Source of the DNA: Methanocalculus sp.
GTDB taxonomy: Archaea > Halobacteriota > Methanomicrobia > Methanomicrobiales > Methanocorpusculaceae
NCBI RefSeq assembly: GCF_029762515.1
Contig: NZ_JARVGN010000101.1
Coordinates: 1-6,125, forward strand
DNA length: 6,125 bases
Direction: 5' to 3'
Shown here: positions 1-5,758 of the stretch, one piece after another
Layout of the letters: every line of letters starts with the position of its first letter
Position numbering within the stretch: position 1 is the first letter of the stretch
Notes under the pieces: model-generated
What the model was told of the DNA's origin: nothing
What the model saw: the letters and a program-made list of their open reading frames with translations, nothing else
The model's database searches: none
Made by a program: the position numbers and the translations under genes

Positions 1-1
1 A

Positions 2-1309
2 ATCTATGGCTTTCAGCGTGATTCGAAAAGCTCAGGGTACAAAATCGGGATGATCAACCGTGGCGAGTCACCGCTCGATAAGGATGAGCCGGAGCTTGGG
101 GAACTGATCCAAAAAGTCGTCTCAGGAGGGAAGTTTGAATGTACAGCAGACTTTTCAAAGATCACCAACTGCGATGCGATATGCCTCGCTATACAGACGC
201 CATTTGCCGATCCAAAAGATCTCATCCCTGACTTCAGACCGCTTCAGGACGGGCTGAGACAGACAGGAAGATGCTTCACCGAGGGAACGCTTGTTGTCCT
301 TGAGTCAACAATAACCCCAGGCACCACCACAGGGATGGCCAAGGAGATCCTCGAAGAGGAGTCGGGGCTTGTCGCCGGGAAGGACTTTGCCCTCGCGCAT
401 GCACCGGAGCGGGTGATGGTCGGCCGGCTCCTGAAAAATATCAGGGAGCATGACCGGATTGTCGGCGGGATCGATGATCCAAGTACCAGGCGCGCAATAG
501 AACTCTATACACCTGTGCTGACCACCGGCAAAATTATCCCGATGACGGCAACTGCTGCTGAGGTGACAAAGACCGCAGAGAATGCATTCCGTGACCTCCA
601 GATTGCTGCTGCAAACCAGCTCGCACTCCACTGTGAGGCGATGGGCGTCAATGTCTATGATGTCCGTGCAGGCATTGACTCGCTCAAAGGGGATGGCATC
701 ACCCGCGCCATCCTCTGGCCCGGTGCCGGGGTCGGCGGCCACTGCCTCACCAAGGACACCTGGCATCTTGAACGGGGTGCACAGATGCTCGGAGGAGAGC
801 TCTGGTATCCACACGGCCAGCAATCGATCTTCGGGGTAGCCCGTGCAATAAACGACTTCATGCCCTCCCATATGGCACAATTGACGCGGGATGCACTCGA
901 ACGGGCAGGGATAGATGTAACAGATGCACATATTGCCCTTCTGGGCTGGGCGTTCATTAATGATTCAGGCGATGCCCGAAATACCCCCTCTGAACCATTT
1001 TATGAAGAGATGGAGAGGTGTGGTGCCAGGATGATGGTACATGACCCGTTTGTTGCAGCTGATGAAGCGAGTGTTCCAATAGAATCCGATCTGAATGCAA
1101 TTCTCCGCGATGCAGATGCAATCGTCATCTTCACCGGACATTCGGAATACAAACGACTTGATCCGCTCGTCACCAGAACACTCTCCGGTGCGGATCACCC
1201 GGTGATCATCGATGGACGAAATGTCATTGACCCCGATACTTTCATCAATGCGGGTTTCATCTACAAAGGGATAGGCCGGGGAGACAAGAACAGCCATCCG
1301 GTGGTATGA
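2..1309 (+). CDS. Nucleotide-sugar dehydrogenase, UDP-N-acetylmannosamine dehydrogenase type (5'-truncated by window edge)
   Basis: The enzyme is an NAD-dependent UDP-sugar 6-dehydrogenase that oxidises C6 of a nucleotide sugar to a carboxylate in two steps; WecC-like UDP-ManNAc dehydrogenase is the best guess. The frame is open from base 2 and reads IYGFQRDSKSSGYKIGMINR across the ATG at 50, so that ATG is internal. Roughly the first 30-40 residues, with the Rossmann glycine motif, lie outside the window; 435 residues are visible. Visible hallmarks are STITPGTT (about nt 305), HAPERVMVGRLL (about nt 398), the central helix EVTKTAENAFRDLQIAAAN (Lys and Asn), the catalytic-cysteine motif GVGGHCLTKDTWHL (Cys codon 743-745), and the C-terminal UDP-binding domain with LGWAFINDSGDARNTPSEP. 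The C-terminus (GFIYKGIGRG) looks complete. The stop overlaps the next gene by ATGA, indicating an operon. The family call is firm; the exact sugar substrate is inferred. Confidence 0.93.
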   Translation: MYGFQRDSKSSGYKIGMINRGESPLDKDEPELGELIQKVVSGGKFECTADFSKITNCDAICLAIQTPFADPKDLIPDFRPLQDGLRQTGRCFTEGTLVVLESTITPGTTTGMAKEILEEESGLVAGKDFALAHAPERVMVGRLLKNIREHDRIVGGIDDPSTRRAIELYTPVLTTGKIIPMTATAAEVTKTAENAFRDLQIAAANQLALHCEAMGVNVYDVRAGIDSLKGDGITRAILWPGAGVGGHCLTKDTWHLERGAQMLGGELWYPHGQQSIFGVARAINDFMPSHMAQLTRDALERAGIDVTDAHIALLGWAFINDSGDARNTPSEPFYEEMERCGARMMVHDPFVAADEASVPIESDLNAILRDADAIVIFTGHSEYKRLDPLVTRTLSGADHPVIIDGRNVIDPDTFINAGFIYKGIGRGDKNSHPVV

Positions 1310-2394
1310 TGATCCCCATAGCACAACCTGAAATCGGAGAGGAAGAGATCAGCGCAGTCACAGAAGTTCTTCGATCCGGCATGCTTGCATCTGGTCCGAA
1401 GGTGACTGCATTTGAAGAGGCATTTGCCGGATATTGTGGTACACGATATGCAATTGCAACCTCAAACGGCACCACCTCACTTCACGCAGGTATGCTCGCT
1501 GCCGGTATAGGACCCGGTGACGAGGTAATTATCCCGGCCTTCACCTTCTTTGCTACCGCGAGCACTGTTGCAATGTGTGGAGCAACACCGGTCTTTGCGG
1601 ACGTTGATCCCAGGACATATGGTATCGATCCGAACTCAGTACGTGAGCTGATCACCGCAAAAACAAAAGCGGTAATGGGGGTTCACCTATTCGGCCAGCC
1701 ATTTGACATTAATGCACTTCAGGAGATCTGTTCTGACCACAAACTCATGTTCTTCGAAGACGCTGCCCAGGCTCATGGATCTGAGTACAGGGGACGGCGG
1801 GTTGGTGGCTTTGGAACATTTGGATCATTCTCTTTCTACCCGACAAAGAACATGACTGCCGGGGAGGGAGGGATGATCACTACAGGTGATCCTGAGGTTG
1901 CACGGAGGGCACGCCTGTATACAAACCATGGGCAGAGTGAGAAATATCTCCACACCCTCATTGGATACAACTACAGAATGACTGATATTGCTGCGGCAAT
2001 TGGTCTTGTGCAACTTGAAAAACTGGATGCATACACCTCAAAAAGAATTGAAAATGCCCGGTATTATGATACCCACATCAGGGCACCCGGCATTACTCCA
2101 CCTACTGTGATGCCCGGCGTCAGGCATGTCTACCATCAGTATGTGATCCGGGTGAGAGAGGAGTGCCCACTCTCACGCGATGAACTGATTATACATCTAA
2201 AGAATCAGGGTATCGGATCAGCAATTCATTACCCGATTGCTCTTCCAGATCAGCCTGTTTTTGCAGGTACATCATATGAATGCCCGGTTGCCCGGAGTCT
2301 CGCACAGAGCGTCCTCAGCCTCCCGGTACACCCCGGTGTTACTCTGGATGATTGTGAGAGAGTATGCCGTGTTCTCAACGATCTTATAGGATGA
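1306..2394 (+). CDS. DegT/DnrJ/EryC1/StrS family PLP-dependent sugar aminotransferase
   Basis: This is a 362-residue, full-length member of the sugar aminotransferase family, which transfers an amino group (usually from glutamate) to a keto group on a nucleotide sugar. The N-terminus IPIAQPEIGEEEISAV and the motif SGMLASGPKVTAFEE are typical. SNGTTSLHAGM (residues 53-63) fits the cofactor phosphate region. EDAAQAHGS (151-159) supplies the Asp that contacts the PLP pyridine nitrogen. SFYPTKNMTAGEGGM contains the Schiff-base lysine Lys181 (codon 1846-1848). YNYRMTDIAAAIG and the late HYPIALPDQPVF segment are also family features. Two consecutive ATG codons (1306 and 1309) could start it, and homologs usually begin at MIPIA, so 1309 is possible. 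There is no strong Shine-Dalgarno; the ATGA overlap suggests translational coupling to the dehydrogenase. A WbpE-like role (3-keto-uronate to 3-amino sugar) would fit the neighbour but is inference. Confidence 0.94.
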   Translation: MMIPIAQPEIGEEEISAVTEVLRSGMLASGPKVTAFEEAFAGYCGTRYAIATSNGTTSLHAGMLAAGIGPGDEVIIPAFTFFATASTVAMCGATPVFADVDPRTYGIDPNSVRELITAKTKAVMGVHLFGQPFDINALQEICSDHKLMFFEDAAQAHGSEYRGRRVGGFGTFGSFSFYPTKNMTAGEGGMITTGDPEVARRARLYTNHGQSEKYLHTLIGYNYRMTDIAAAIGLVQLEKLDAYTSKRIENARYYDTHIRAPGITPPTVMPGVRHVYHQYVIRVREECPLSRDELIIHLKNQGIGSAIHYPIALPDQPVFAGTSYECPVARSLAQSVLSLPVHPGVTLDDCERVCRVLNDLIG

Positions 2395-2406
2395 ATCATC
2401 AGCCTG

Positions 2407-2428
2407 AGGACTCATCCGAGTTTTATTT
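2407..2428 (+). terminator. Hairpin plus T-rich tract after the aminotransferase gene
   Basis: Thirteen bases after the aminotransferase stop, AGGACTC (2407-2413) can pair with GAGTTTT (2418-2424), including two G-U pairs, around a 4-base loop. ATTT follows, giving TTTTATTT over 2421-2428. A T-rich run is the main known archaeal intrinsic terminator signal, so this probably ends the sugar-gene transcript. The stem is short, so the T-run may matter more than the hairpin. Confidence 0.45.
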
Positions 2429-2455
2429 ACAGACATATCAGAATGTTAGTCTGTA
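2428..2455. repeat. 7-bp inverted repeat TACAGAC / GTCTGTA
   Basis: TACAGAC at 2428-2434 is perfectly inverted as GTCTGTA at 2449-2455, with a 14-base spacer. It lies just upstream of the TATA-like box of the small RHH-like gene. It could be a second operator half-site pair or a stem near the end of the preceding transcript. A 7-bp match in an AT-rich stretch may also be chance. Confidence 0.4.
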
Positions 2456-2457
2456 CT

Positions 2458-2467
2458 AAACTATACG
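2458..2467 (+). promoter_or_regulatory. Putative TATA box of the RHH-like gene
   Basis: AAACTATACG resembles an archaeal TATA element. Its centre lies about 40 bases before the ATG at 2504, so transcription would start near 2489 and leave a leader of about 15 bases containing the GGAG site. The spacing is internally consistent, but the call rests on one weak motif. Confidence 0.4.
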
Positions 2468-2472
2468 TATGT

Positions 2473-2490
2473 ATATGTATGCATACATAT
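2473..2490. promoter_or_regulatory. 18-bp perfect palindrome, putative operator of the RHH-like gene
   Basis: ATATGTATG followed by CATACATAT is a perfect 18-bp palindrome. A second 8-bp palindrome, ATACGTAT, sits just upstream at 2463-2470, and GTAT/ATAC units recur across 2467-2486. The long palindrome falls between the putative TATA box and the ribosome binding site, where a bound protein would block initiation. RHH proteins commonly bind palindromes in their own promoters, so self-repression is a natural inference. Confidence 0.5.
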
Positions 2491-2491
2491 T

Positions 2492-2495
2492 GGAG
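2492..2495 (+). promoter_or_regulatory. Ribosome binding site GGAG of the RHH-like gene
   Basis: GGAG is followed by an 8-base A-rich spacer and then the ATG at 2504. It is the clearest reason to treat the small ORF as a translated gene from this start rather than a chance reading frame. Confidence 0.6.
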
Positions 2496-2503
2496 AAAAG
2501 AAA

Positions 2504-2794
2504 ATGAAATCAAAGGCAAAACAAAAAAAGAAGGACACAGAAGAGGTATTGAGGAAAAAGATCACCCTCAGTATAGATCCTGATCACTATGCCTTCATCA
2601 AGAACGCAGGTTTTAACGCCTCCCGATTCTTCGATAATGCGATAAATGCGCTTAAAACGAATACTCAGTATGCGACCGTACTCATTGGAGCTTACACGAT
2701 CCCCGAAACGTTAAACGGGGCTCAAAATAGATGGGCCTGTCCGGATTCGAACCGGAGATCTTCGCCGTGTAAGGGCGACGTCATAACCAGCTAG
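2504..2794 (+). CDS. Small RHH-like DNA-binding protein (orphan antitoxin type?) whose frame ends inside antisense tRNA-Val
   Basis: The ORF encodes 96 residues. Residues 1-18 are very lysine-rich. Residues about 18-51 (KKITLSIDPDHYAFIKNAG, then NASRFFDNAINALK) fit a ribbon-helix-helix fold: a short beta strand (KKITLSI) followed by two helices, as in many small archaeal CopG/antitoxin-like proteins. A GGAG site 8 bases upstream and a palindrome before it support a real, self-regulated gene. Residues 52-76 are not recognisable. Residues 77-96 (WACPDSNRRSSPCKGDVITS) are translated from the antisense strand of the tRNA-Val gene, and the stop codon lies within that tRNA. The natural C-terminus may thus have been lost, or the protein may tolerate an arbitrary tail. 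No toxin-like partner is adjacent. The codons are more A-rich than those of the neighbouring genes, which is compatible with horizontal origin. The RHH assignment is by pattern only. Confidence 0.6.
   Translation: MKSKAKQKKKDTEEVLRKKITLSIDPDHYAFIKNAGFNASRFFDNAINALKTNTQYATVLIGAYTIPETLNGAQNRWACPDSNRRSSPCKGDVITS
2701..2720. repeat. Short inverted repeat CCCCG / CGGGG beside the tRNA 3' end
   Basis: CCCCG (2701-2705) and CGGGG (2716-2720) can form a 5-bp stem with a 10-base loop. On the - strand it follows the tRNA-Val 3' end and a TATTTTG run (2730-2724), so it might help end or process the tRNA transcript. The stem is short and no strong T-run follows it. Confidence 0.25.
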
Positions 2795-2805
2795 ACCACA
2801 AGCCC
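2732..2805 (-). tRNA. tRNA-Val (anticodon UAC)
   Basis: All 74 bases fold as a cloverleaf on the - strand. The acceptor GGGCTTG pairs with CAGGCCC (one G-U). The D arm is GTCT/TGAC with a 9-base loop. The anticodon stem TCGCC/GGCGA encloses the loop CTTACAC, whose anticodon TAC lies at 2771-2769. The variable loop is AGATC, and the T arm TCCGG/CCGGA has the loop TTCGAAT. The discriminator base is A (2732) and CCA is not encoded. The anticodon UAC reads valine GUA and, with wobble modification, probably other GUN codons. No intron is present. The 3' half is overlapped antisense by the tail of the small + strand ORF. Confidence 0.97.
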
Positions 2806-2827
2806 TGTGATTCCTGAATATATTGCC

Positions 2828-2834
2828 TTTTTTT
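2828..2834 (+). terminator. T7 run downstream of the tRNA region, possible terminator of the + strand RHH transcript
   Basis: CC followed by seven T residues on the + strand lies 34 bases past the stop of the RHH-like ORF. It is the first long T-run on that strand after the gene, and T-runs terminate archaeal RNA polymerase. If used, the mRNA would contain the full antisense of tRNA-Val. The same bases read as A7 near the tRNA promoter on the - strand, which is an alternative explanation. Confidence 0.3.
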
Positions 2835-2836
2835 GA

Positions 2837-2842
2837 ATTAAA
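2837..2842 (-). promoter_or_regulatory. Putative TATA box of tRNA-Val
   Basis: TTTAAT on the - strand is centred about 34 bases before the tRNA 5' end, which would place the start about 8 bases ahead of the mature tRNA. A second AT-rich element, AATATATT (2817-2824), is only about 16 bases away, too close for normal archaeal TATA spacing. The choice between them is tentative. Confidence 0.3.
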
Positions 2843-2911
2843 GCCTGCCGATCAGATACACGTCGTTTGAGGAGCGATCTGAATACTTCAGGCACTGCAA
2901 GGTGATAAACC

Positions 2912-2935
2912 GGGGAGAAAGGAGAACTCCCTCCC
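2912..2935 (-). terminator. Possible GC hairpin after mch
   Basis: Downstream of the mch stop, GGGAG (2913-2917) can pair with CTCCC at 2927-2931 or at 2931-2935. On the - strand, GGTTT follows, with no convincing T-run. It may be a weak 3' structure of the mch mRNA. The rest of the 149-base gap between mch and the tRNA holds only the tRNA promoter region. Confidence 0.25.
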
Positions 2936-2954
2936 GATTCACCAGATACCCATT

Positions 2955-3899
2955 TCAGAGTAATCCAAACGATTTCAGGGTCACTTCAGGGTTGACCTTG
3001 CCTACGTGATAGACTACACCCTCGGAGAGCTCGTTAATCACTACTTCTGCGGGTGAGAAGAGCGAGGTGTCGATCTGGTAGAAGTCGTAGTTTGCTTCCT
3101 TGAAGATCTCGTTGAATGGCTTGCCATATCCCTTTGATGTGTTGCTTGGGATCTTTTCGAGATAGTCTTTGATCTCGGGCGCATTCATTGTCAGGCAGAT
3201 CCGTCCGTGGTAGATGGTGGCATCGTTTGTAACACCCATCGCAAGCTTCGGGCCGCGTACCGGCGGGATCGGAGCGGTTCCAAAACCAGAGATGATCTTC
3301 TTGGTGTCAAAGCCAAGTTCATTCAGCTTGTAGACCGCGGTCTCGACACAGCGGCCGGCAACCTGGATCGAGCCAACCATCGAGGAGGTCGGTGCAACAA
3401 CCGCTGCGACATTCTCAACCTCGACATTGCAGCCTTCTGCAATCTTCTCCATCACTTCGCCATTTGGCAGGATGTCCGACTCAAGGCAGATGACTGCGAC
3501 ATCAAACTCGTCCTCGTACTCAATCACTTCATAGGTGTGCTTCGGCTTCAGTGAGAGAGCACGGGCAGGGCCGCTCCCCATTGCGAAGTAGTTACCGGAT
3601 TTGATCGTCCAGCCGGCCTTCTGTGCACCAAGACAGGAGATCGCGGGGAAATCCGTGTTGATATCGATGAAGGGCTGGGGGAAGGAACCGATCTCACCCA
3701 TACGATACGAGACTTCGCCGAGTCCGCCCATGCAGATACGGGTGAAGTATTCTCCGGCACCATACCCGCCCGGAACCGAAACACCGCAGTCGACGATCCG
3801 TGAACCATTATCCAGTTCGTGGTACGCGACATTCAGGAGATCCGAGATTTCTACAAGCTCTTCAAAAAGATCCAATCCAAGTTCATTTACACTAACCAT
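2955..3899 (-). CDS. mch: Methenyltetrahydromethanopterin cyclohydrolase (Mch)
   Basis: Mch interconverts N5-formyl-tetrahydromethanopterin and N5,N10-methenyl-tetrahydromethanopterin plus water, in the cytoplasm. It is the third step of CO2 reduction to methane, between the formyltransferase (Ftr) and the methylene-H4MPT dehydrogenase (Mtd). The protein has 314 residues, normal for the family, and begins MVSVNELGLDLFEEL like other Mch proteins. Strong family signatures are DCGV (37-40), ICMGGLGEV (55-63), QKAGW (93-97), YFAMGSGPARAL (104-115), APTSSMVGSIQVAGR (169-183) and GTAPIPPV. Lys94, Arg183 and Glu186 are present at the positions I recall as catalytic in the Archaeoglobus enzyme. GAGGG (3909-3905) stands 5 bases before the ATG and supports this start. 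It lies 65 bases behind cdc6 on the same strand, with TATA-like elements in that gap, so it probably has its own promoter. Confidence 0.98.
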   Translation of the reverse strand: MVSVNELGLDLFEELVEISDLLNVAYHELDNGSRIVDCGVSVPGGYGAGEYFTRICMGGLGEVSYRMGEIGSFPQPFIDINTDFPAISCLGAQKAGWTIKSGNYFAMGSGPARALSLKPKHTYEVIEYEDEFDVAVICLESDILPNGEVMEKIAEGCNVEVENVAAVVAPTSSMVGSIQVAGRCVETAVYKLNELGFDTKKIISGFGTAPIPPVRGPKLAMGVTNDATIYHGRICLTMNAPEIKDYLEKIPSNTSKGYGKPFNEIFKEANYDFYQIDTSLFSPAEVVINELSEGVVYHVGKVNPEVTLKSFGLL

Positions 3900-3933
3900 A
3901 CAATCCCTCTGGCATCAATTATGAGTGAGGGAG

Positions 3934-3943
3934 AATAGATAAG
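3934..3943 (-). promoter_or_regulatory. Putative TATA box of mch
   Basis: CTTATCTATT on the - strand is centred about 40 bases upstream of the mch ATG and would give a leader of about 14 bases carrying the GAGGG site. An alternative, GATAATTT (3959-3952), would give a leader of about 30 bases. Either implies that this highly expressed methanogenesis gene is transcribed independently of cdc6. Confidence 0.35.
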
Positions 3944-3964
3944 AGTTGCCAAATTATCTGAAAC

Positions 3965-5089
3965 CTATGCAAGCTCTGCAAGCACCATCTCAGGTGCAAA
4001 CCGAAGGCCAATCTCCCGGGTCCGGCCGCGACCGGCTCTATAATCCAGATTGATCAGCCTGATCGTATCGAGTTTCTGAACGATCTCATAATACCGGGTA
4101 TAGCCAATTCCCATCTCCTCTTTCACCCGGGTATGTACCTCCCCGGCGGACATCTCCAACCCGCCCTCTGACATTGAAGCGATCACGCCGAGAACGGCTT
4201 TTTCATCATCCCGGAGCGACCGGATGAGGGAGACGAGATGGAACCGTTCTGAGACCTCATAGGCACGGCAGATATCATCACGGCAGACAGAACGGCGCGC
4301 ATCCCGCTCTGCAAGGAGCCCGGCCCGTTTCAACAGATCGATCCCGACACGGAGATCCCCGCCCCGCATCGTCTGATCAACAACAAGCTGAAGCATCTCC
4401 TCAGACAGGACACCGGGATAAAACCCCTGACCCACCCGCATCCTGAGAATCTCTTCTACTTCCGAGGCAGAGTAGGGAGAGAAGAAGACCTCGGTCGGCC
4501 TGAGGACGGAGGCAACTCGGATCTCAAAGACTTTCTGGAAATCGACATCCATATCCGAGAAGACAACAATCACTCCCACCCGAACCGACTCGTACTCCTC
4601 ATGTGCACGGAGCAGAGGATAGAGGACATTGTTTATCTCATTTTCATAGAGCAGGTAGTTTGCATCATCCAGGCAGATAATCAGCGTCAGATCCTCTTTC
4701 TGAAGAAGGCGACAGACCGCATCATAGACCTGTTTGAAGCTGGTCCCGGTCGGCTGCGGCTGGTGGCCGGCAAGCCGCTTGTAGACCTTGGCAAGGATCG
4801 CATACCGGGTATTATCAATCTTGCAGTTTACATGGACACAGGCAATCTTTTTTGTATTCTCCTCAATCTCCTCGAAGAGTTTCCGGATCGATGTCGTCTT
4901 CCCGGTCCCGGGAGGGCCGCGGCAGAGGGAGTTGAGCGGTCGGCCCCCTCGAAGCGCTGGCTGGATCTGAAATGAGAGAGCAGAAAGCTGCTCTTCCCGG
5001 AAACGGAACTCGTCAGGAACAAAATCGATCTCAAAGACCGTCAGATCCCGGAAAAGGGTCTCATCCCACATCAGCAGCTTCTTCGTCAC
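3965..5089 (-). CDS. cdc6: Orc1/Cdc6-type AAA+ DNA replication protein, divergent clade
   Basis: This is a 374-residue Orc1/Cdc6-family ATPase, which in archaea binds origins and helps load the MCM helicase. An N-terminal segment (1-50) leads to Walker A GPPGTGKT (58-65). Walker B is LIICLDDANYL (136-146), with Asp-Asp where most family members have Asp-Glu. The sensor-1 region reads GVIVVFSDMD (172-181) where canonical archaeal proteins have an ISND-like motif. Sensor 2 is GGDLRVGIDLL (243-253). A C-terminal winged-helix domain follows from about residue 300 (EKAVLGVIASMSEGG to the end). From memory, the DDANYLLYENEINNVLY block is shared by a Methanomicrobiales Cdc6 subtype, so the differences are probably clade-specific rather than damage. 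The start is GTG at 5089, with GGGAG 8 bases upstream. The gene follows the zinc-module protein by 15 bases, probably as an operon. Whether it acts at the main origin or as a regulator cannot be told here. Confidence 0.92.
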   Translation of the reverse strand: MTKKLLMWDETLFRDLTVFEIDFVPDEFRFREEQLSALSFQIQPALRGGRPLNSLCRGPPGTGKTTSIRKLFEEIEENTKKIACVHVNCKIDNTRYAILAKVYKRLAGHQPQPTGTSFKQVYDAVCRLLQKEDLTLIICLDDANYLLYENEINNVLYPLLRAHEEYESVRVGVIVVFSDMDVDFQKVFEIRVASVLRPTEVFFSPYSASEVEEILRMRVGQGFYPGVLSEEMLQLVVDQTMRGGDLRVGIDLLKRAGLLAERDARRSVCRDDICRAYEVSERFHLVSLIRSLRDDEKAVLGVIASMSEGGLEMSAGEVHTRVKEEMGIGYTRYYEIVQKLDTIRLINLDYRAGRGRTREIGLRFAPEMVLAELA

Positions 5090-5097
5090 TACACCAA

Positions 5098-5102
5098 CTC
5101 CC
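5098..5102 (-). promoter_or_regulatory. Ribosome binding site deciding the GTG start of cdc6
   Basis: GGGAG on the - strand lies 8 bases before GTG at 5089 and only two bases after the TGA of the upstream gene (5107-5105). It favours GTG over the in-frame ATG at residue 7 and suggests translational coupling of the two genes. Confidence 0.6.
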
Positions 5103-5104
5103 GG

Positions 5105-5758
5105 TCACGACCGGTTCATGCACGCTTTACAGAGGGTCTTGTTCATAAAGAGATGGCTTACATCATGCTGAACCTTATTCACCTCCGCGCCGCAGGCTTC
5201 ACAGACAAACGGCTGGGCGGCCTGAGATGCTGTGCTTGCAGGAGGAGCAGCACCCTCTGCTGCTGGTGTCAGGACAGGATCAACAGGAGATGCAGCCTCC
5301 GGGACGGACTCCGGTTCAACAGGAGAGGCATTATCTTCAGGAGGCAAAGCCGTCCCAATCTCCGGATTCTCCCCGGAGTCCGGCTCTTCCAGAGGCGGAT
5401 AATCAGGTGAACTGGGTTGCGGGTCAGGGGTATCCACCCCGGAGAGATCGCGATCCGGCTCCTCCTCACTATATGATTCATCCCCGGGAACCGGACAGGA
5501 GGCTATACCTACCACAAGCTCCTCTGATGGAGGCTCATCCCGGAGACGAGAGCCAAAGACCCGGCTCCGATAATGATCGACGCGCTCTCTCGTCACCTCA
5601 TCATCACGCCCGATACCGGAGAGCACACCATCCAGAAATGCGATGAGTTCTGTGGCATCCTCGTCCGACTCCACCTCACCGGCCACATCAAACCTGATAT
5701 TCTCGTAATTATCCAGGTTGATCGTGATGCCGATCGTCATCTGCCTGTGTGTACCCAT
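5105..5758 (-). CDS. Unrecognised protein with N-terminal domain, acidic Pro/Ala-rich linker and C-terminal four-cysteine zinc-binding module
   Basis: I do not recognise a named family for this 217-residue protein. Residues about 7-72 look folded: a strand-like start (MTIGITINLDNYENIRFDVAG) followed by helices (ATELIAFLDGVLSGIG, VTRERVDHYRSRVFG). Residues about 75-182 are rich in Pro, Glu, Asp, Ser and Ala and are probably disordered. The C-terminus has CEAC (Cys186, Cys189) and CKAC (Cys210, Cys213), a zinc-ribbon-like pair, with two intervening histidines (198, 202). There is no signal peptide or membrane segment, so it is probably cytoplasmic. The start is uncertain: ATG at 5758 has GAGGGG 11 bases upstream, which is rather far, while the second Met at 5740 (MTIGITINL) may be the conserved start. 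An in-frame stop just upstream excludes a longer form. It is coupled to cdc6 by a 15-base gap, which hints at a DNA-related or regulatory role, but function is unknown. Confidence 0.8.
   Translation of the reverse strand: MGTHRQMTIGITINLDNYENIRFDVAGEVESDEDATELIAFLDGVLSGIGRDDEVTRERVDHYRSRVFGSRLRDEPPSEELVVGIASCPVPGDESYSEEEPDRDLSGVDTPDPQPSSPDYPPLEEPDSGENPEIGTALPPEDNASPVEPESVPEAASPVDPVLTPAAEGAAPPASTASQAAQPFVCEACGAEVNKVQHDVSHLFMNKTLCKACMNRS

Noticed and set aside
50..52. ATG at 50 as the dehydrogenase start
   Set aside because: The same frame is open to the window edge and the upstream residues (YGFQRDSKSSGYKIG) match the conserved N-terminal part of the family.
305..931. Long open frame (208 codons) on the - strand inside the dehydrogenase gene
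   Set aside because: It lies wholly antisense to a strongly supported gene, has no recognisable domain, and is Cys/Pro/His-rich in the way shadow frames are.
2473..2490. Palindrome as a transposon end or CRISPR repeat
   Set aside because: There is a single copy only, with no transposase, no spacer-repeat periodicity and no target-site duplication.
4601..4975. 124-codon + strand frame inside cdc6
   Set aside because: It is antisense to the Walker A/B region of a clear AAA+ protein and has no domain of its own.
5361..5370. TCCGGATTC repeated from the tRNA T arm, possible attachment-site copy
   Set aside because: Only 9 bases match, and it falls inside a coding linker; an attachment repeat should include more of the tRNA 3' end.
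5227..5646. 139-codon + strand frame opposite the zinc-module gene
   Set aside because: Its Gln/Pro/Arg-rich sequence is the complement of the low-complexity linker; the - strand frame has the CxxC pairs, coupling to cdc6 and a better start.
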